NCBI RefSeq assembly: GCF_002939985.1
Contig: NZ_MDFM01000003.1
Coordinates: 124,001 to 188,000 of the forward strand
Direction: 5' to 3'
From: Xanthomonas hortorum pv. cynarae
GTDB lineage: Bacteria > Pseudomonadota > Gammaproteobacteria > Xanthomonadales > Xanthomonadaceae
Length of the DNA stretch: 64,000 bases
Shown here: positions 29,134-38,152 of the stretch, in pieces
Layout of the letters: each line of letters starts with the position of its first letter
Position numbering within the stretch: position 1 is the first letter of the stretch
Made by a program: the position numbers and the translations under genes
Notes under the pieces: model-generated
The model's input: only the letters and a program-made list of their open reading frames with translations
Database searches by the model: none
Told to the model about the DNA's origin: nothing

Positions 29134-30495
29134 ATGGCCGACCGCAACGAACAGATCCTCACCCCCAGCCAACTCAACACCCTGGCGCGCGACCTGCTGG
29201 AAGGCAGCTTCCCGCTGGTCTGGGTGGAAGCAGAGCTGAGCAGCGTCACGCGCCCGTCTTCGGGCCATCTGTATTTCACGCTCAAGGACGCACGTGCGCA
29301 GATCCGGTGCGCGATGTTCAAGCCCAAGAGCACCTGGCTGAAGTTCCAGCCGCGCGAAGGCCTGCGCGTGCTCGCACGCGGACGTCTCACCCTGTACGAG
29401 GCACGCGGCGACTACCAGCTGGTGCTGGACCACATGGAAGAAGCCGGCGAAGGCGCCTTGCGCCGCGCCTTCGACGAGCTGCGCGCACGCCTGGCCGCCG
29501 AAGGCCTGTTCGATGCCGAGCGCAAGCAGCCGTTGCCGGCGCATGTGCGGCGCCTGGCGGTGATCACCTCGCCCAGCGGTGCGGCGGTGCGCGATGTGCT
29601 CAGCGTGTTGGCGCGCCGCTTTCCGCTGCTGGAAGTGGACCTACTGCCCTCGCTGGTGCAAGGCGACAGCGCCGCCGCGCAGATCACCTCGCTGCTGCAG
29701 CGCGCAGACGCCTCCGGGCGCTACGACGTCATTTTGATCACCCGCGGCGGCGGCTCACTGGAAGATCTGTGGGCGTTCAACGACGAGCGCCTGGCCCGCG
29801 CAATTGCCGCCGCGCAGACACCGGTGGTGTCGGCGGTTGGCCACGAGACCGACTTCAGCCTCAGCGACTTCGTTGCCGATGTGCGTGCGCCTACGCCCTC
29901 GGTGGCCGCCGAGTTGCTGGTGCCCGATCAACGCGAGCTGGTCGCCCGCGTGCGGCGTGCACATGCGCGCATGGCTCAGCTGCAACAACACGCGCTGGGC
30001 AACGCGATGCAGCGCGCTGACCGGCTTGCATTGCGTCTGCGTGCGCACAGCCCGCAGGCGCGGCTGCAACTGCTTCACCGTCGACAGGAAGATGCCGGCC
30101 GCCAGTTGCGTGCACGCATGACCCAGGTACTGGAGCGGCTGCAGGCACGTGTGCAACGTGGGCAGGCACGCCTGCATGCGCACAACCCGCAACGCGATCT
30201 GGCCAACTTGCAGCAGCGCCTGCAGGCCTTGCATCCGCAGGCAGCCATGCAGCGACGTTTGCAACACGATCAACTGCGGCTGCGTGGTCTTGCGCGCTCG
30301 CTGGAAGCGGTCAGCCCGCTGGCCACCGTGGCGCGCGGCTATGCGATCGTTACCCGCCCCACCGATGGCAGCGTGGTACGCAGCGCTGGCGAGGTGAGTC
30401 CCGGCGAGCGCCTGCGTGCGCAGCTGGCCGATGGCAGCATCGAGGTGCGGGTCGAATCCAGCGACGGCTTAAGAGTGGCTAACAAACCCGCTTGA
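29134..30495 (+). CDS. xseA: Exodeoxyribonuclease VII large subunit
   Basis: 453 aa. An N-terminal OB-fold domain (about 1-115; [11 protein letters not shown] start) is followed by the catalytic domain with [12 protein letters not shown] and G-H-E-T-D-F, then a long coiled coil (about 270-400) that binds the small XseB subunits. The last seven residues R-V-A-N-K-P-A come from a GTGGCTAACAAA motif shared with dispersed repeats, so the natural C-terminus may have been replaced. xseB is not in the window. Confidence 0.94.
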   Translation: MADRNEQILTPSQLNTLARDLLEGSFPLVWVEAELSSVTRPSSGHLYFTLKDARAQIRCAMFKPKSTWLKFQPREGLRVLARGRLTLYEARGDYQLVLDHMEEAGEGALRRAFDELRARLAAEGLFDAERKQPLPAHVRRLAVITSPSGAAVRDVLSVLARRFPLLEVDLLPSLVQGDSAAAQITSLLQRADASGRYDVILITRGGGSLEDLWAFNDERLARAIAAAQTPVVSAVGHETDFSLSDFVADVRAPTPSVAAELLVPDQRELVARVRRAHARMAQLQQHALGNAMQRADRLALRLRAHSPQARLQLLHRRQEDAGRQLRARMTQVLERLQARVQRGQARLHAHNPQRDLANLQQRLQALHPQAAMQRRLQHDQLRLRGLARSLEAVSPLATVARGYAIVTRPTDGSVVRSAGEVSPGERLRAQLADGSIEVRVESSDGLRVANKPA

Positions 30496-30518
30496 GCGCT
30501 GTCTCGACATGTCGATCA

Positions 30519-30823
30519 GTCGAGGGCGCGGTGCCCTCACCGCTTGCGGGACACGCCGTAAACCCGTCCCTGGGGGCTCGGTGGCGGCATCCATGCCGCC
30601 ACACGGTCCCGCAATCGGTGAGGACACCGCACCAGACAGTTTGCTGGCTACTTTGTTGAAAGCCATGCACACCGACCATCGAGACTGGTCCTTGCCCGCC
30701 CACCGTCGCGGGACCTTACGCGGCATGGATGCCGCGTAAGAGCTTACAAGGACGTACTTGCAGCGTGTCCCGCGATGGTGGGCGGGCAAGGGCCCTGCAA
30801 CCAACCCCCAGATCAGCGCTCTG
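30519..30823. repeat. Dispersed nested-palindrome repeat, copy C
   Basis: Same orientation and structure as copies A and B: left hairpin around GGCGGCATCCATGCCGCC, middle CATGCACACCGACCATCGAG, right hairpin around GCGGCATGGATGCCGC, ending in a degraded CAGATCAGCGCTCTG. It begins 24 bp after the xseA stop. With copy D it fills the 587-bp gap to the AcvB-like gene; no gene is seen there. Confidence 0.8.
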
Positions 30824-30925
30824 CACCCCATGTATCCAAGGTGTTCGATCACTACAGGACAAACAAGACTTCGCGTCGTAGCGTCGTCGAGATGCAATCA
30901 AATGCACGGTTCAAAAAGTTCAGCG

Positions 30926-31042
30926 CATCAAGGGCGCAAGGCCCTCACCGCTCGCGGGACACGCCGTGAATCAGTCCATGAAGAATGCTTGGAGGCATCC
31001 ATGCCACCAAGGGTCCCGCAAGCGGTGAGGGCATCGCACCTG
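30926..31042. repeat. Partial dispersed repeat, copy D
   Basis: Only the left half of the element, diverged: AAGGCCCTCACCGCTCGCGGGAC, a weakened GGAGGCATCCATGCCACC core and GTCCCGCAAGCGGTGAGG. It is therefore a lone left hairpin, showing that halves can exist separately. Confidence 0.7.
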
Positions 31043-31082
31043 GCAACTCGATCGTGTGCTGTTCTGTTAGTCGCGTCGCCCC

Positions 31083-32345
31083 TCAACCACGGCTGGGCGT
31101 GGACGTCTGCACCGCATGCTGCCAACCTTGCAGCAACACGCCGGCCAGCACCGCAGGATCGTGATCGAAGTGATGGCCACCCGGGCGCGCAACCACCTCG
31201 ACACCGCGTGCGCGTAACTCAGGGCACAGCGTGTCCTTTTCCTGATCGCCGTAGATGCATTGCAGGCGATGCGCGTCCAGCGACTGGATCGCCGGTTCCA
31301 CATCGCGCTCGGCATCGTTGTGCCACCCAAGCCAGCCGCCGACGCGCACCTTGAAATCGGCCTGGTGACCAAGACCGAGCAAGCTGACGAATTGCACCGA
31401 GGCACGCTGCTGCGGCGACAGTTCGGGATAGGCAAACGGCAGCACATCGGCACCGAACGAGTAGCCCACCAAGGCGACGTGCTGGATATGCCAGCGCTGC
31501 CGATACGTGGCGATCACCCGATCCAGATCCGCCCCGACCTGCTGCGGCGTGCGGCTGCCCCAGAAGTAGCGCAGGCTGTTCCAGCCCACCACCGACACGC
31601 CCTGCTGCTGCAACTGCGCGGCGATGCCTTTGTCCAGTTCGCGCCAGCCACCATCGCCGGACAGCATCACCACCAAGCGGTCGCTGCCGGGCGCATGCAG
31701 TTCCACCAACGGCAGATCGCCCACCCCTTGCGCCTGCGCTGCCTGGAAATGGCCAAGGGTGGCGGCGGCAATCTGCATCGGGTTGGCGTCGTCGACCAGA
31801 TCATCGAGGAAGCCCTGATTCGCATCGGGCACATCGCGTGCGCAGGCCAGGCCGACATCGCTGGTGCCGCCATCGGCGACAACCGCGCCCCCCAGTACGT
31901 CCGGCGCGGCCGAGGCCAGCGCCTGGCGTGCCAGCACCGCACCATCGCCCTGCCCCACCAGCACCGGCGGCAGGAACGCATCCACGTGCTCGGCGCGCAG
32001 CAACTTCTTGCCCAGCCGCTCGGCATCGTCGGCCAGCGAGCTACAGGCGGCGCGGTGAGACCGCACACGTTCGCGGTAGCTGGCGGTGTCGATTACCGCG
32101 ACCAACGCGCCGTCGTTGCTCAACATCTCGGCAAGCCGCTGGCCGTCCTGGGCATGGCCGCTGTCGGGCAACAGCACCACCATCGCCTTGGGCGTGCCCT
32201 CGGGGCGCACCACTTCGACCGAGCCGTAATGCCCGGCAGTATTTCCATCCTGCAGATGCCGCGCTACTGCGTAGCCGCTGCCACCGATCAGCAGCACTGC
32301 GATCAGCCAACGAAACAAACGGATTTCCCAGCTCATCGCAGCCAT
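31083..32345 (-). CDS. AcvB/VirJ-family hydrolase (lysyl-phosphatidylglycerol hydrolase-like)
   Basis: 420 aa. An N-terminal membrane segment (about 8-26) anchors or exports the protein. Two regions follow; the second, with L-S-G-D-G-G-W-R-E-L-D, the V-G-W-N-S-L-R-Y-F-W box and the nucleophile motif V-G-Y-S-F-G-A-D, is the VirJ domain. AcvB of Agrobacterium removes lysine from lysyl-phosphatidylglycerol and is usually next to an MprF/LpiA synthase; no such gene is visible here. A histidine in H-H-F-D-H-D may complete the triad. Start is either of two nearby Met codons. Confidence 0.8.
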   Translation of the reverse strand: MAAMSWEIRLFRWLIAVLLIGGSGYAVARHLQDGNTAGHYGSVEVVRPEGTPKAMVVLLPDSGHAQDGQRLAEMLSNDGALVAVIDTASYRERVRSHRAACSSLADDAERLGKKLLRAEHVDAFLPPVLVGQGDGAVLARQALASAAPDVLGGAVVADGGTSDVGLACARDVPDANQGFLDDLVDDANPMQIAAATLGHFQAAQAQGVGDLPLVELHAPGSDRLVVMLSGDGGWRELDKGIAAQLQQQGVSVVGWNSLRYFWGSRTPQQVGADLDRVIATYRQRWHIQHVALVGYSFGADVLPFAYPELSPQQRASVQFVSLLGLGHQADFKVRVGGWLGWHNDAERDVEPAIQSLDAHRLQCIYGDQEKDTLCPELRARGVEVVARPGGHHFDHDPAVLAGVLLQGWQHAVQTSTPSRG

Positions 32346-32597
32346 CCTTCAGAAGTGCAGGCACTGCAGACCGCAGCGAACCCCCGTGGGTTCCGGAGCG
32401 GTTCGGGGGCTGTTCGCTGGGGTTAAGCCTGCACACCGGGTGACCCTTGGTCAGCGGTAAACAACACCGGACCGGCGCTCACCGGGAAGCTGCAACCGGC
32501 GCGCGGCAATCGCACCCCGACTGGCGCCAAGAACGTCGATCTGCGCTGCTGCGATCACACCCTTGGCGGCGACAGGCATGCCGCCCGGACCGCCGCC

Positions 32598-34466
32598 CTA
32601 GATACCGCGCGCTACGCGGAAACCGATGCGCGCGCTGGTGCTATCGGAGTCCTGCGACTGCCGCCAGGCCGCGCGCGTCTGCTGCGGAGAATTGGCCCAG
32701 CTGCCGCCGCGGATCATGCGCTGCCGGCAACCGGGGTTGAACCACGCCGCACCGTCGGCCGGCGCGCGGCGGTAGCTGGCATGCCAGCAGTCGGCCACCC
32801 ACTCGCTCAGGTTGCCGCCCATGTCGTGCAGGCCCCAGGCGTTGGCGCGAAAGCTGCCCACCGGCGCCGGCCCCCAGAAACCGTCGCCATAGCCGACAAA
32901 GCCATTGTTCCAGTGCCGGCCACTGCGCGAGACATCGTTGCCGCCGGTGAAATTACCCGCATCCAGCGGCGGCGAGCCGGCATTGCCCCACGGATAACGC
33001 CCGGTGGTGCCGGCGCGCACCGCGTATTCGAACTCGGCCTCGCTGGGCACGTGGTAATGGCGGCCGGTCTGTTCCGATAGCCAGCTCGCATAGGCTTCGG
33101 CGTCGCGGATGCTGACGTGCATCACCGGGCTGTTGGGTGCGGCCTGCGCGCCGTTGTAGTCGGATTGCCAATCCACCCCGCTGCGGCGGATGAAGTTGCC
33201 GCTGCGCTCGTCGTACACCACCGAATGCCCGCGTCGGGTGGCACGCGGGCGTGCGCCGGTCGCCTCGATGAATTGACGAAACTCGGCGACGGTCACTTCA
33301 GTGATCGACAGCGCAAAGCCGCGCGCGAAGCGCACGTAATGCGCGGGGCGCTCGTTGTCGGACGCCCCCGGCTCGGCGTCGCCTGCACCCATCTGAAACG
33401 CGCCATGCGGCACCACGATCATCTGCGGCCCACGCCCACCCACTTTGAGCCCATCGGTGAACACCTGCCCGGGGCGAAAACTGCCGTAATGAGTGGCCAG
33501 TTCCAGACGACGACGCAGATCGCCGGCCACCGGGTCGCCCGGGTCGGCGATGCGCAACACTTCGGCCAATTTCTCGCCGGCCGGCTTGAGCCCCCGCGGC
33601 GAGTTCAGATCGTGCAGGCCGGCATCGTGCAAGGCGGCGATCTGTGCGTGGCGCATGCGCTCCACGCGTGCCCGTGCATCGGCAATGGTCGGCGCGCGCT
33701 CGCGCACCTGCCCGGCCATCTGCAACCAGTAACGCGCAGCGATGAAATCGCCTGCCTCGGCAGCCTGCTCGGCACGTGCCAGCAAGCCGCTTTCCACGGC
33801 CGCAAGTCCCTGCCGCGTGCGTGGGTTGTCGGGGTCCAGCCGGGCCGCATCGCGAAAATTCACCAGCGCGCCATTGCCGTCTTCGCCCAGCCGCCCACCG
33901 CGCAGATCTTCTTCGCCGGCACGGTTGAAGCCGAGCACGCGCTGCGCGGTTTCCACCGCACTCTGCAGCGCGCGCACCTTGGGATCCTGCGGCGCCAGCG
34001 CCAGGGCCACGATGGCCAGCTCACGCGCCTGCTCGAGCGCATCGTCCTGGCGCTCGGTCTGTTCGATCAAGTCCTCGCCGCGCTCGATCAGCCGGCGCCG
34101 CGCCTGCTCCAGCCCGCGACGGCTGGCCGCATCCTTGCCGTCGGCACGTTGCTGGATCGCCAGATACAACGGGATCGCATCGTCGGCACTGCCAAACAGC
34201 CGATCTTCCTGCAAGGCCTGGTCGGCACGCTTGCGCGCCTGCGCCAAAGGTTCGTCGCCCAGGTCCACTGCCGGCGGTTGCCATTGCGCCACGGTCTCGG
34301 CGGATTCTTCGCCACTGATCGAGACATTCGGCTTGCTCGGCACCGCAGCTGCGGCTGCAGGTTGTGGCGCAGCGGCAGGTGCTGGCGTGGGTGCACGCGA
34401 ACAGGCGCACAGGCTTAACGCGACCAGTCCCCACGCTGCCATCCGGTTACCGCACTCACCCACCAC
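32598..34466 (-). CDS. SUMF1/formylglycine-generating-enzyme domain lipoprotein
   Basis: About 622 aa. A lipoprotein signal (lipobox L-S-L-C-A-C) is followed by an Ala/Pro linker, a helical TPR-like region (about 85-340; many A-R-x-x-x-E repeats) and a C-terminal SUMF1 domain (about 350-620) with M-V-V-P-x-G-x-F-x-M-G-like start, G-N-L-S-E-W-V-A-D and I-R-G-G-S-W. Domain members bind or modify sulfatases, but many bacterial ones have other roles; function here unknown. The start is one of two adjacent GTG codons (34466 or 34463) after AAGGAG; the ATG at 34442 is too far from that site. Confidence 0.8.
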   Translation of the reverse strand: MVGECGNRMAAWGLVALSLCACSRAPTPAPAAAPQPAAAAAVPSKPNVSISGEESAETVAQWQPPAVDLGDEPLAQARKRADQALQEDRLFGSADDAIPLYLAIQQRADGKDAASRRGLEQARRRLIERGEDLIEQTERQDDALEQARELAIVALALAPQDPKVRALQSAVETAQRVLGFNRAGEEDLRGGRLGEDGNGALVNFRDAARLDPDNPRTRQGLAAVESGLLARAEQAAEAGDFIAARYWLQMAGQVRERAPTIADARARVERMRHAQIAALHDAGLHDLNSPRGLKPAGEKLAEVLRIADPGDPVAGDLRRRLELATHYGSFRPGQVFTDGLKVGGRGPQMIVVPHGAFQMGAGDAEPGASDNERPAHYVRFARGFALSITEVTVAEFRQFIEATGARPRATRRGHSVVYDERSGNFIRRSGVDWQSDYNGAQAAPNSPVMHVSIRDAEAYASWLSEQTGRHYHVPSEAEFEYAVRAGTTGRYPWGNAGSPPLDAGNFTGGNDVSRSGRHWNNGFVGYGDGFWGPAPVGSFRANAWGLHDMGGNLSEWVADCWHASYRRAPADGAAWFNPGCRQRMIRGGSWANSPQQTRAAWRQSQDSDSTSARIGFRVARGI

Positions 34467-34560
34467 CTGCTCCTTCCAGTGCTCTGCCGCACGACAGGCG
34501 ATCGCGACGTTAGGCTATTCTGCGCGTTCTGCGCAAACCCTCGCTGTCGACGGAAATCAC

Positions 34561-35655
34561 GTGCCCCATTGGATCACCCACCCCTCCGAGCTGACGCAAC
34601 GCCTGCACGCAGCGCGTCCGTCCCGCATTGGCCTGGACACCGAATTCATTCGCGAACGCACCTACTGGCCGCAACTGGCGCTGGTGCAGATGGCCATCGG
34701 CGAGGAGATCCTGCTGATCGACCCGCTGATTCCGGGCATGAACGCGGCGCTCGGAGAATGGTTGACCGCCACCGATATCGTCAAGGTGATGCATAGCGCC
34801 AGCGAAGATCTGGTCACCTTCAAATGCGCCTGCGGGGTGTTGCCGCGGCCGTTGTTCGATACCCAGATCGCTGCTGCGCTGGCCGGTGTGGGCGGTGGCA
34901 TGGGCTATCAGAAGCTGGTGCAGGAAGTGACCGGCACCTTGCTGACCAAGGGCGAGACGCGCTCGGACTGGATGCGCCGCCCGCTCTCGCCCGCGCAGCT
35001 CGAATACGCCGCCGACGATGTGCGCTATCTGTTTGCGATCCATGACGAACTCAGCCGCCGTCTGACCGAGCAGGATCGCCTGGGCTGGCTGGCCGAAGAT
35101 GCCGAGCGCCTGCTCGCCACGGTGGAGCACGACGATGGCGAGCGTTGGCCGCATGTGAGCCTGCGCACCGCGCAATTTTTGGAACCTGCCGCGCAGCGTC
35201 GGCTGCTGCGGCTGCTGCGCTGGCGCGATCTGCAGGCGCGTCAGAGCGACCGCCCACGCAGCTGGATCCTGGACAACGAACTGGCCAGCCAGCTGGCACG
35301 TTTTCCGCCCGACGATCTGGACGCACTGCTGCGCCAGTTCGACAAATTCCCCAAGGCACCGCGCAAGCTCGCGGCCGCAGTGTGGGAAGCGCTCAACACG
35401 CCGCTGCCGGACGAGGACCATGCGCCGCTGGCGCAGGCCGCCACCGACGGCAACAAGGCGGTGCTCAAGCGTCTGCAGGACGCGGTGGCGCAGCGCAGCC
35501 GCGAACTGGGCCTGCCGGACGGCATCCTGGCCTCGCGCCGGCACCTGGAGAGCCTGATCGAACAACACAGCTGGCCTGCCCCGCTGGGCCAATGGCGCCG
35601 CGAGGTGCTGGAGGCGCAAGTGCTGCCGCTGCTGGATGACGCTACCGCGCGGTGA
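34561..35655 (+). CDS. rnd: Ribonuclease D
   Basis: 364 aa 3'-5' exoribonuclease for tRNA and stable RNA maturation. DEDDy exonuclease motifs are visible: G-L-D-T-E-F (Exo I), the H-S-A-S-E-D-L segment (Exo II) and Y-A-A-D-D-V-R-Y (Exo III). HRDC-type helical domains occupy about 205-364. No ATG fits; the GTG at 34561 gives a V-P-H-W-I-T start close to the family N-terminus, with a weak GGAAA upstream. Divergent from the SUMF1 gene. Confidence 0.92.
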   Translation: MPHWITHPSELTQRLHAARPSRIGLDTEFIRERTYWPQLALVQMAIGEEILLIDPLIPGMNAALGEWLTATDIVKVMHSASEDLVTFKCACGVLPRPLFDTQIAAALAGVGGGMGYQKLVQEVTGTLLTKGETRSDWMRRPLSPAQLEYAADDVRYLFAIHDELSRRLTEQDRLGWLAEDAERLLATVEHDDGERWPHVSLRTAQFLEPAAQRRLLRLLRWRDLQARQSDRPRSWILDNELASQLARFPPDDLDALLRQFDKFPKAPRKLAAAVWEALNTPLPDEDHAPLAQAATDGNKAVLKRLQDAVAQRSRELGLPDGILASRRHLESLIEQHSWPAPLGQWRREVLEAQVLPLLDDATAR

Positions 35656-35889
35656 TCGCAGTAAGGTATCGCTCGCTGTATGGTGACGGCCAGGTTTGCT
35701 GCATGGGCAGCCCCTGGACGGCACCTGTCGCGGTACTGCAAAAAGCGACCGCACAGGCCCGGCGACAGGGGTTTCACACCCTGAGCAGGCACCCGCGCAG
35801 CTAACGGCCGCCGACAGGCCGCATGCCATAATGACGCGCGCCCTCTGGGCGGCGTCTCCACTACTTTTTTATTCCGAGGCTATACCTCT

Positions 35890-36291
35890 GTGAGCAATAC
35901 CACTTCGAAACTGGATTCCATCGCACAAGCCAAAGCCAAGCTGCTGGAGGAACTGCAGAAGCTGGAAGAACAGGAGAAGACCGAGCGCGCAAGCGAAGCA
36001 TCGTCTGCGCATGCCACCATCGTCTCGCTGCTCGAACAGTTCGCCGGCCACTTCAACACCAAGCAGCGCAACGATATCGCCGGTTACCTGGGCGCCGGCA
36101 CCGCACGCAAGGAAGTGGTCAAGAGCGGTCGTAGCGAAGTCAAGCCGAAGTACGAACTGCCACACACCGGCGAAACCTGGTCCGGACGCGGCCGCACGCC
36201 CAAGGCCTTCGCTGCATGGGAAGGCTCGGTGTCGTACAAGGAATGGAAGGCCAAGAACCCGGACCTCAAGTTCCCGTTGATCGGCGAGTGA
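35890..36291 (+). CDS. H-NS-family nucleoid-associated protein
   Basis: 133 aa. An N-terminal charged coiled coil (about 8-40, rich in L-E-E-L-Q-K-L-E-E-Q) should mediate oligomers. The C-terminal half has T-W-S-G-R-G-R-T-P-K-A-F, which matches the H-NS-type DNA-binding loop that reads AT-rich minor grooves. Likely a xenogeneic silencer or Xanthomonas virulence-type H-NS regulator, by family only. The start is a GTG at 35890 because no upstream ATG is in frame; an Arg/Pro-free Ser-rich leader follows. Confidence 0.82.
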   Translation: MSNTTSKLDSIAQAKAKLLEELQKLEEQEKTERASEASSAHATIVSLLEQFAGHFNTKQRNDIAGYLGAGTARKEVVKSGRSEVKPKYELPHTGETWSGRGRTPKAFAAWEGSVSYKEWKAKNPDLKFPLIGE

Positions 36292-36396
36292 TTGCAGCGC
36301 GTCATTGACCCGGATCGCATCTTTGACGGTGCGGTACGACACCTCAAGCCAGCCCTTGGCGAACCGCGCGGCATATGGTTAGAATCCAGAGCACGT

Positions 36397-36472
36397 GGGG
36401 CGGTAGCTCAGCTGGGAGAGCGTCGCGTTCGCATCGCGAAGGTCGAGGGTTCGATCCCCTTCCGCTCCACCA
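36397..36472 (+). tRNA. tRNA-Ala (CGC)
   Basis: Full cloverleaf with encoded CCA: acceptor stem GGGGCGG / CCGCTCC with the alanine identity G3-U70 pair, D stem GCTC/GAGC, anticodon stem TCGCG/CGCGA with loop TTCGCAT giving anticodon CGC, and T loop TTCGATC. 76 nt. A terminator follows. The gene stands alone, so it is also a potential integration site, although no element is inserted. Confidence 0.96.
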
Positions 36473-36486
36473 TTGATTTTCAAAGA

Positions 36487-36526
36487 ATCCTCGGCAACCA
36501 CTGGTTGCCGGGGATTTTTTGTTTGT
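36487..36526 (+). terminator. Intrinsic terminator after tRNA-Ala
   Basis: ATCCTCGGCAACCA pairs with TGGTTGCCGGGGAT around CT, followed by a six-T tract (GGGGATTTTTTG). It begins about 15 bp after the tRNA 3' end. Confidence 0.85.
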
Positions 36527-36669
36527 CGCGGGCTGGCGGCATTCGGGTTACTCACTCCGCGCCGACCTGGGCTTTTGAGCGTGCGCAGCCGTGACAACGG
36601 AACCATGCCGCCAGGATCACACCGCGCGCGCTAACGTCCGTTTCTTCATCGACCCTGGAGACGCACGCC

Positions 36670-36846
36670 ATGAGCAATGAGCAGAAACAGCCCGACAACG
36701 TCACAGAGAATCAGCATGGCGCTGCCGAAAGCCAGCAGGACCGTCAGCACGATGAGGCCGCCAAGCAGCGCCCGGGCCAGAAGGACTTGCAGATCGACAA
36801 AGAAAACAACCGCCGTCCGCACGGCAACGCCGGTCAGGGCGAGTGA
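36670..36846 (+). CDS. Small hydrophilic protein, 58 aa
   Basis: A 59-codon frame starting ATG at 36670 after GGAG at 36657-36660. Composition is extremely hydrophilic: Gln, Asn, Glu, Asp, Lys and Arg dominate, no Cys, no aromatic residues, no hydrophobic core (starts M-S-N-E-Q-K-Q-P-D-N-V and ends H-G-N-A-G-Q-G-E). It looks intrinsically disordered, like stress-related hydrophilins, but I do not recognise a family. It lies between tRNA-Ala and the GAF/GGDEF gene. Confidence 0.65.
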   Translation: MSNEQKQPDNVTENQHGAAESQQDRQHDEAAKQRPGQKDLQIDKENNRRPHGNAGQGE

Positions 36847-37014
36847 TGCGTCCGCGCAGCGGCTCCTGTGGCAAGATCTAGGCACGCGCTCGCCGCTAGG
36901 GTGGCTGGCGCGCTGGTTCCAACAGTCAGGCGATGGCTCGGTTGTACCGGCCATCGCCGTGCTCGCACCTTGTCTTTCATCGCCTGACGGCGCCCTGTCC
37001 TGGTGGTCATTTGC

Positions 37015-38100
37015 ATGCAGAATCCCGACGCGCCCGCGTTGAGCCTGAACCACGCGACACTGTTGCCAGGCGGCATCAATGCGACCTTCGGCGCGCGCAT
37101 GCCGGCCAATGAAGACGATCGCCTGGCCGCACTGCACGATTACCAGATCCTGGATACCGCGCCCGAGCCCAGCTACGACGAATTCACCGCGATCGCTGCG
37201 GCAGTGTGCCGGACGCCAATGGCGCTGATTTCGCTGATCGACACGCAACGCCAGTGGTTCAAATCCAGGATCGGCATGCAGCCGCGCGAAACGCCGCGCG
37301 ATCTGTCGTTCTGCGCGCACGCCATTCTCGAACCCGATCAGGTGATGGAAGTCGGTGACACCCATCTGGACGCGCGTTTTGTCGACAATGCACTGGTCAC
37401 CGGCGAACCGCAGATCCGCTTCTATGCAGGTGCCCCGCTGCTGACCTCCGACGGTATCGCGCTGGGGACCCTGTGCGTGCTGGACCGCACGCCGCGGCGC
37501 CTGTCGGTGGCCGAACGCGATGCGCTGAAGGCGCTGGCGCGGCAAGTGGTCACTACCATCGAGTTGCGCCACGCAGCCAAGCTGGTCGAGCTGGACGCGC
37601 TGCGCGACGAACTCACCGGCTTGTGGAATCGCGCCGGTCTGGAGCGCGCAGTGCACGCGCTTGCAGACGCGCCGAGTGCTTCGGCTGAGCTATCGCTCGG
37701 CTTTCTGCTGATCGATCTGGATGGCTTCAAACGGCAGAAATTGCAGGCCGGCGCGGCTGCAGCGGATGCAACACTGGTCAAGGCCGCAAGCATGATCGAA
37801 GCACAGCTGCCGCCTACCGCAAGTGTGGCCCGATTGAATTCGGATCAGCTGTGTGTGGCATTGCCGTCGACGTCGGCGCAGGTCGCTGTGGAAACCGCCG
37901 AACGGATCCGCGCGGCAATCGAAACGGCTACCTGGCCGAATGCTCCGTTGACGGTCAGCATCGGGCTGGTGGATGCACCTGCCTGCGATTTGCACGACAC
38001 CAACGCCTTGCTGGCGCGCGCGCGGCATGCATTGCAGATCGCGGTACGCAGCGGACGCAACCGCGTGCATCGCTTCGCTGGTTGGTATCTGCAGGATTGA
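37015..38100 (+). CDS. GAF domain protein with degenerate GGDEF domain
   Basis: 361 aa from the ATG at 37015 (a GTG 12 bases upstream is possible). The N-terminal GAF domain (about 25-185) has the E-x-x-R-L-A-A-L-H-D-Y-Q-I-L-D-T-A-P-E type start. The C-terminal GGDEF domain (about 195-361) keeps the L-T-G-L-W-N-R-A-G-L and D-L-D-G-F-K motifs, but L-N-S-D-Q-L replaces the G-G-D-E-F active site. Diguanylate cyclase activity is therefore unlikely; it may be a sensor or GTP/c-di-GMP receptor. No membrane segment seen. Confidence 0.85.
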   Translation: MQNPDAPALSLNHATLLPGGINATFGARMPANEDDRLAALHDYQILDTAPEPSYDEFTAIAAAVCRTPMALISLIDTQRQWFKSRIGMQPRETPRDLSFCAHAILEPDQVMEVGDTHLDARFVDNALVTGEPQIRFYAGAPLLTSDGIALGTLCVLDRTPRRLSVAERDALKALARQVVTTIELRHAAKLVELDALRDELTGLWNRAGLERAVHALADAPSASAELSLGFLLIDLDGFKRQKLQAGAAAADATLVKAASMIEAQLPPTASVARLNSDQLCVALPSTSAQVAVETAERIRAAIETATWPNAPLTVSIGLVDAPACDLHDTNALLARARHALQIAVRSGRNRVHRFAGWYLQD

Positions 38101-38113
38101 TTGGTAGCGCTCG

Positions 38114-38142
38114 CGCCAGATGCCTGGTTCAGGCGTCTGGCG
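38114..38142. terminator. Hairpin between convergent genes
   Basis: CGCCAGATGCCT pairs with AGGCGTCTGGCG (one G-T pair) around GGTTC in the 52-bp gap between the GAF gene and cheW. A T-run is absent, so it may act as a shared terminator or just block read-through. Confidence 0.55.
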
Positions 38143-38152
38143 AGGCTGCAGC

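Noticed and set aside
30758-31354. 198-codon open frame in the repeat region after xseA
   Set aside because: Built from repeat copies C and D and the antisense of the AcvB-like gene; Arg/Pro/Ala-rich without a domain.
34561-35655. Longer rnd reading frame beginning at 33742
   Set aside because: The upstream part is antisense to the SUMF1 gene; the exonuclease homology begins near the GTG at 34561.
35656-35889. Candidate small RNA or 4.5S RNA between rnd and the H-NS-like gene
   Set aside because: GC-rich with short inverted repeats, but no match to the conserved 4.5S GGTCAGGTCCGGAAGGAAGCAG core or to a known RNA.
36397-36846. Integrated genomic island at tRNA-Ala
   Set aside because: No integrase, no duplicated tRNA 3' end and no composition shift next to the tRNA.
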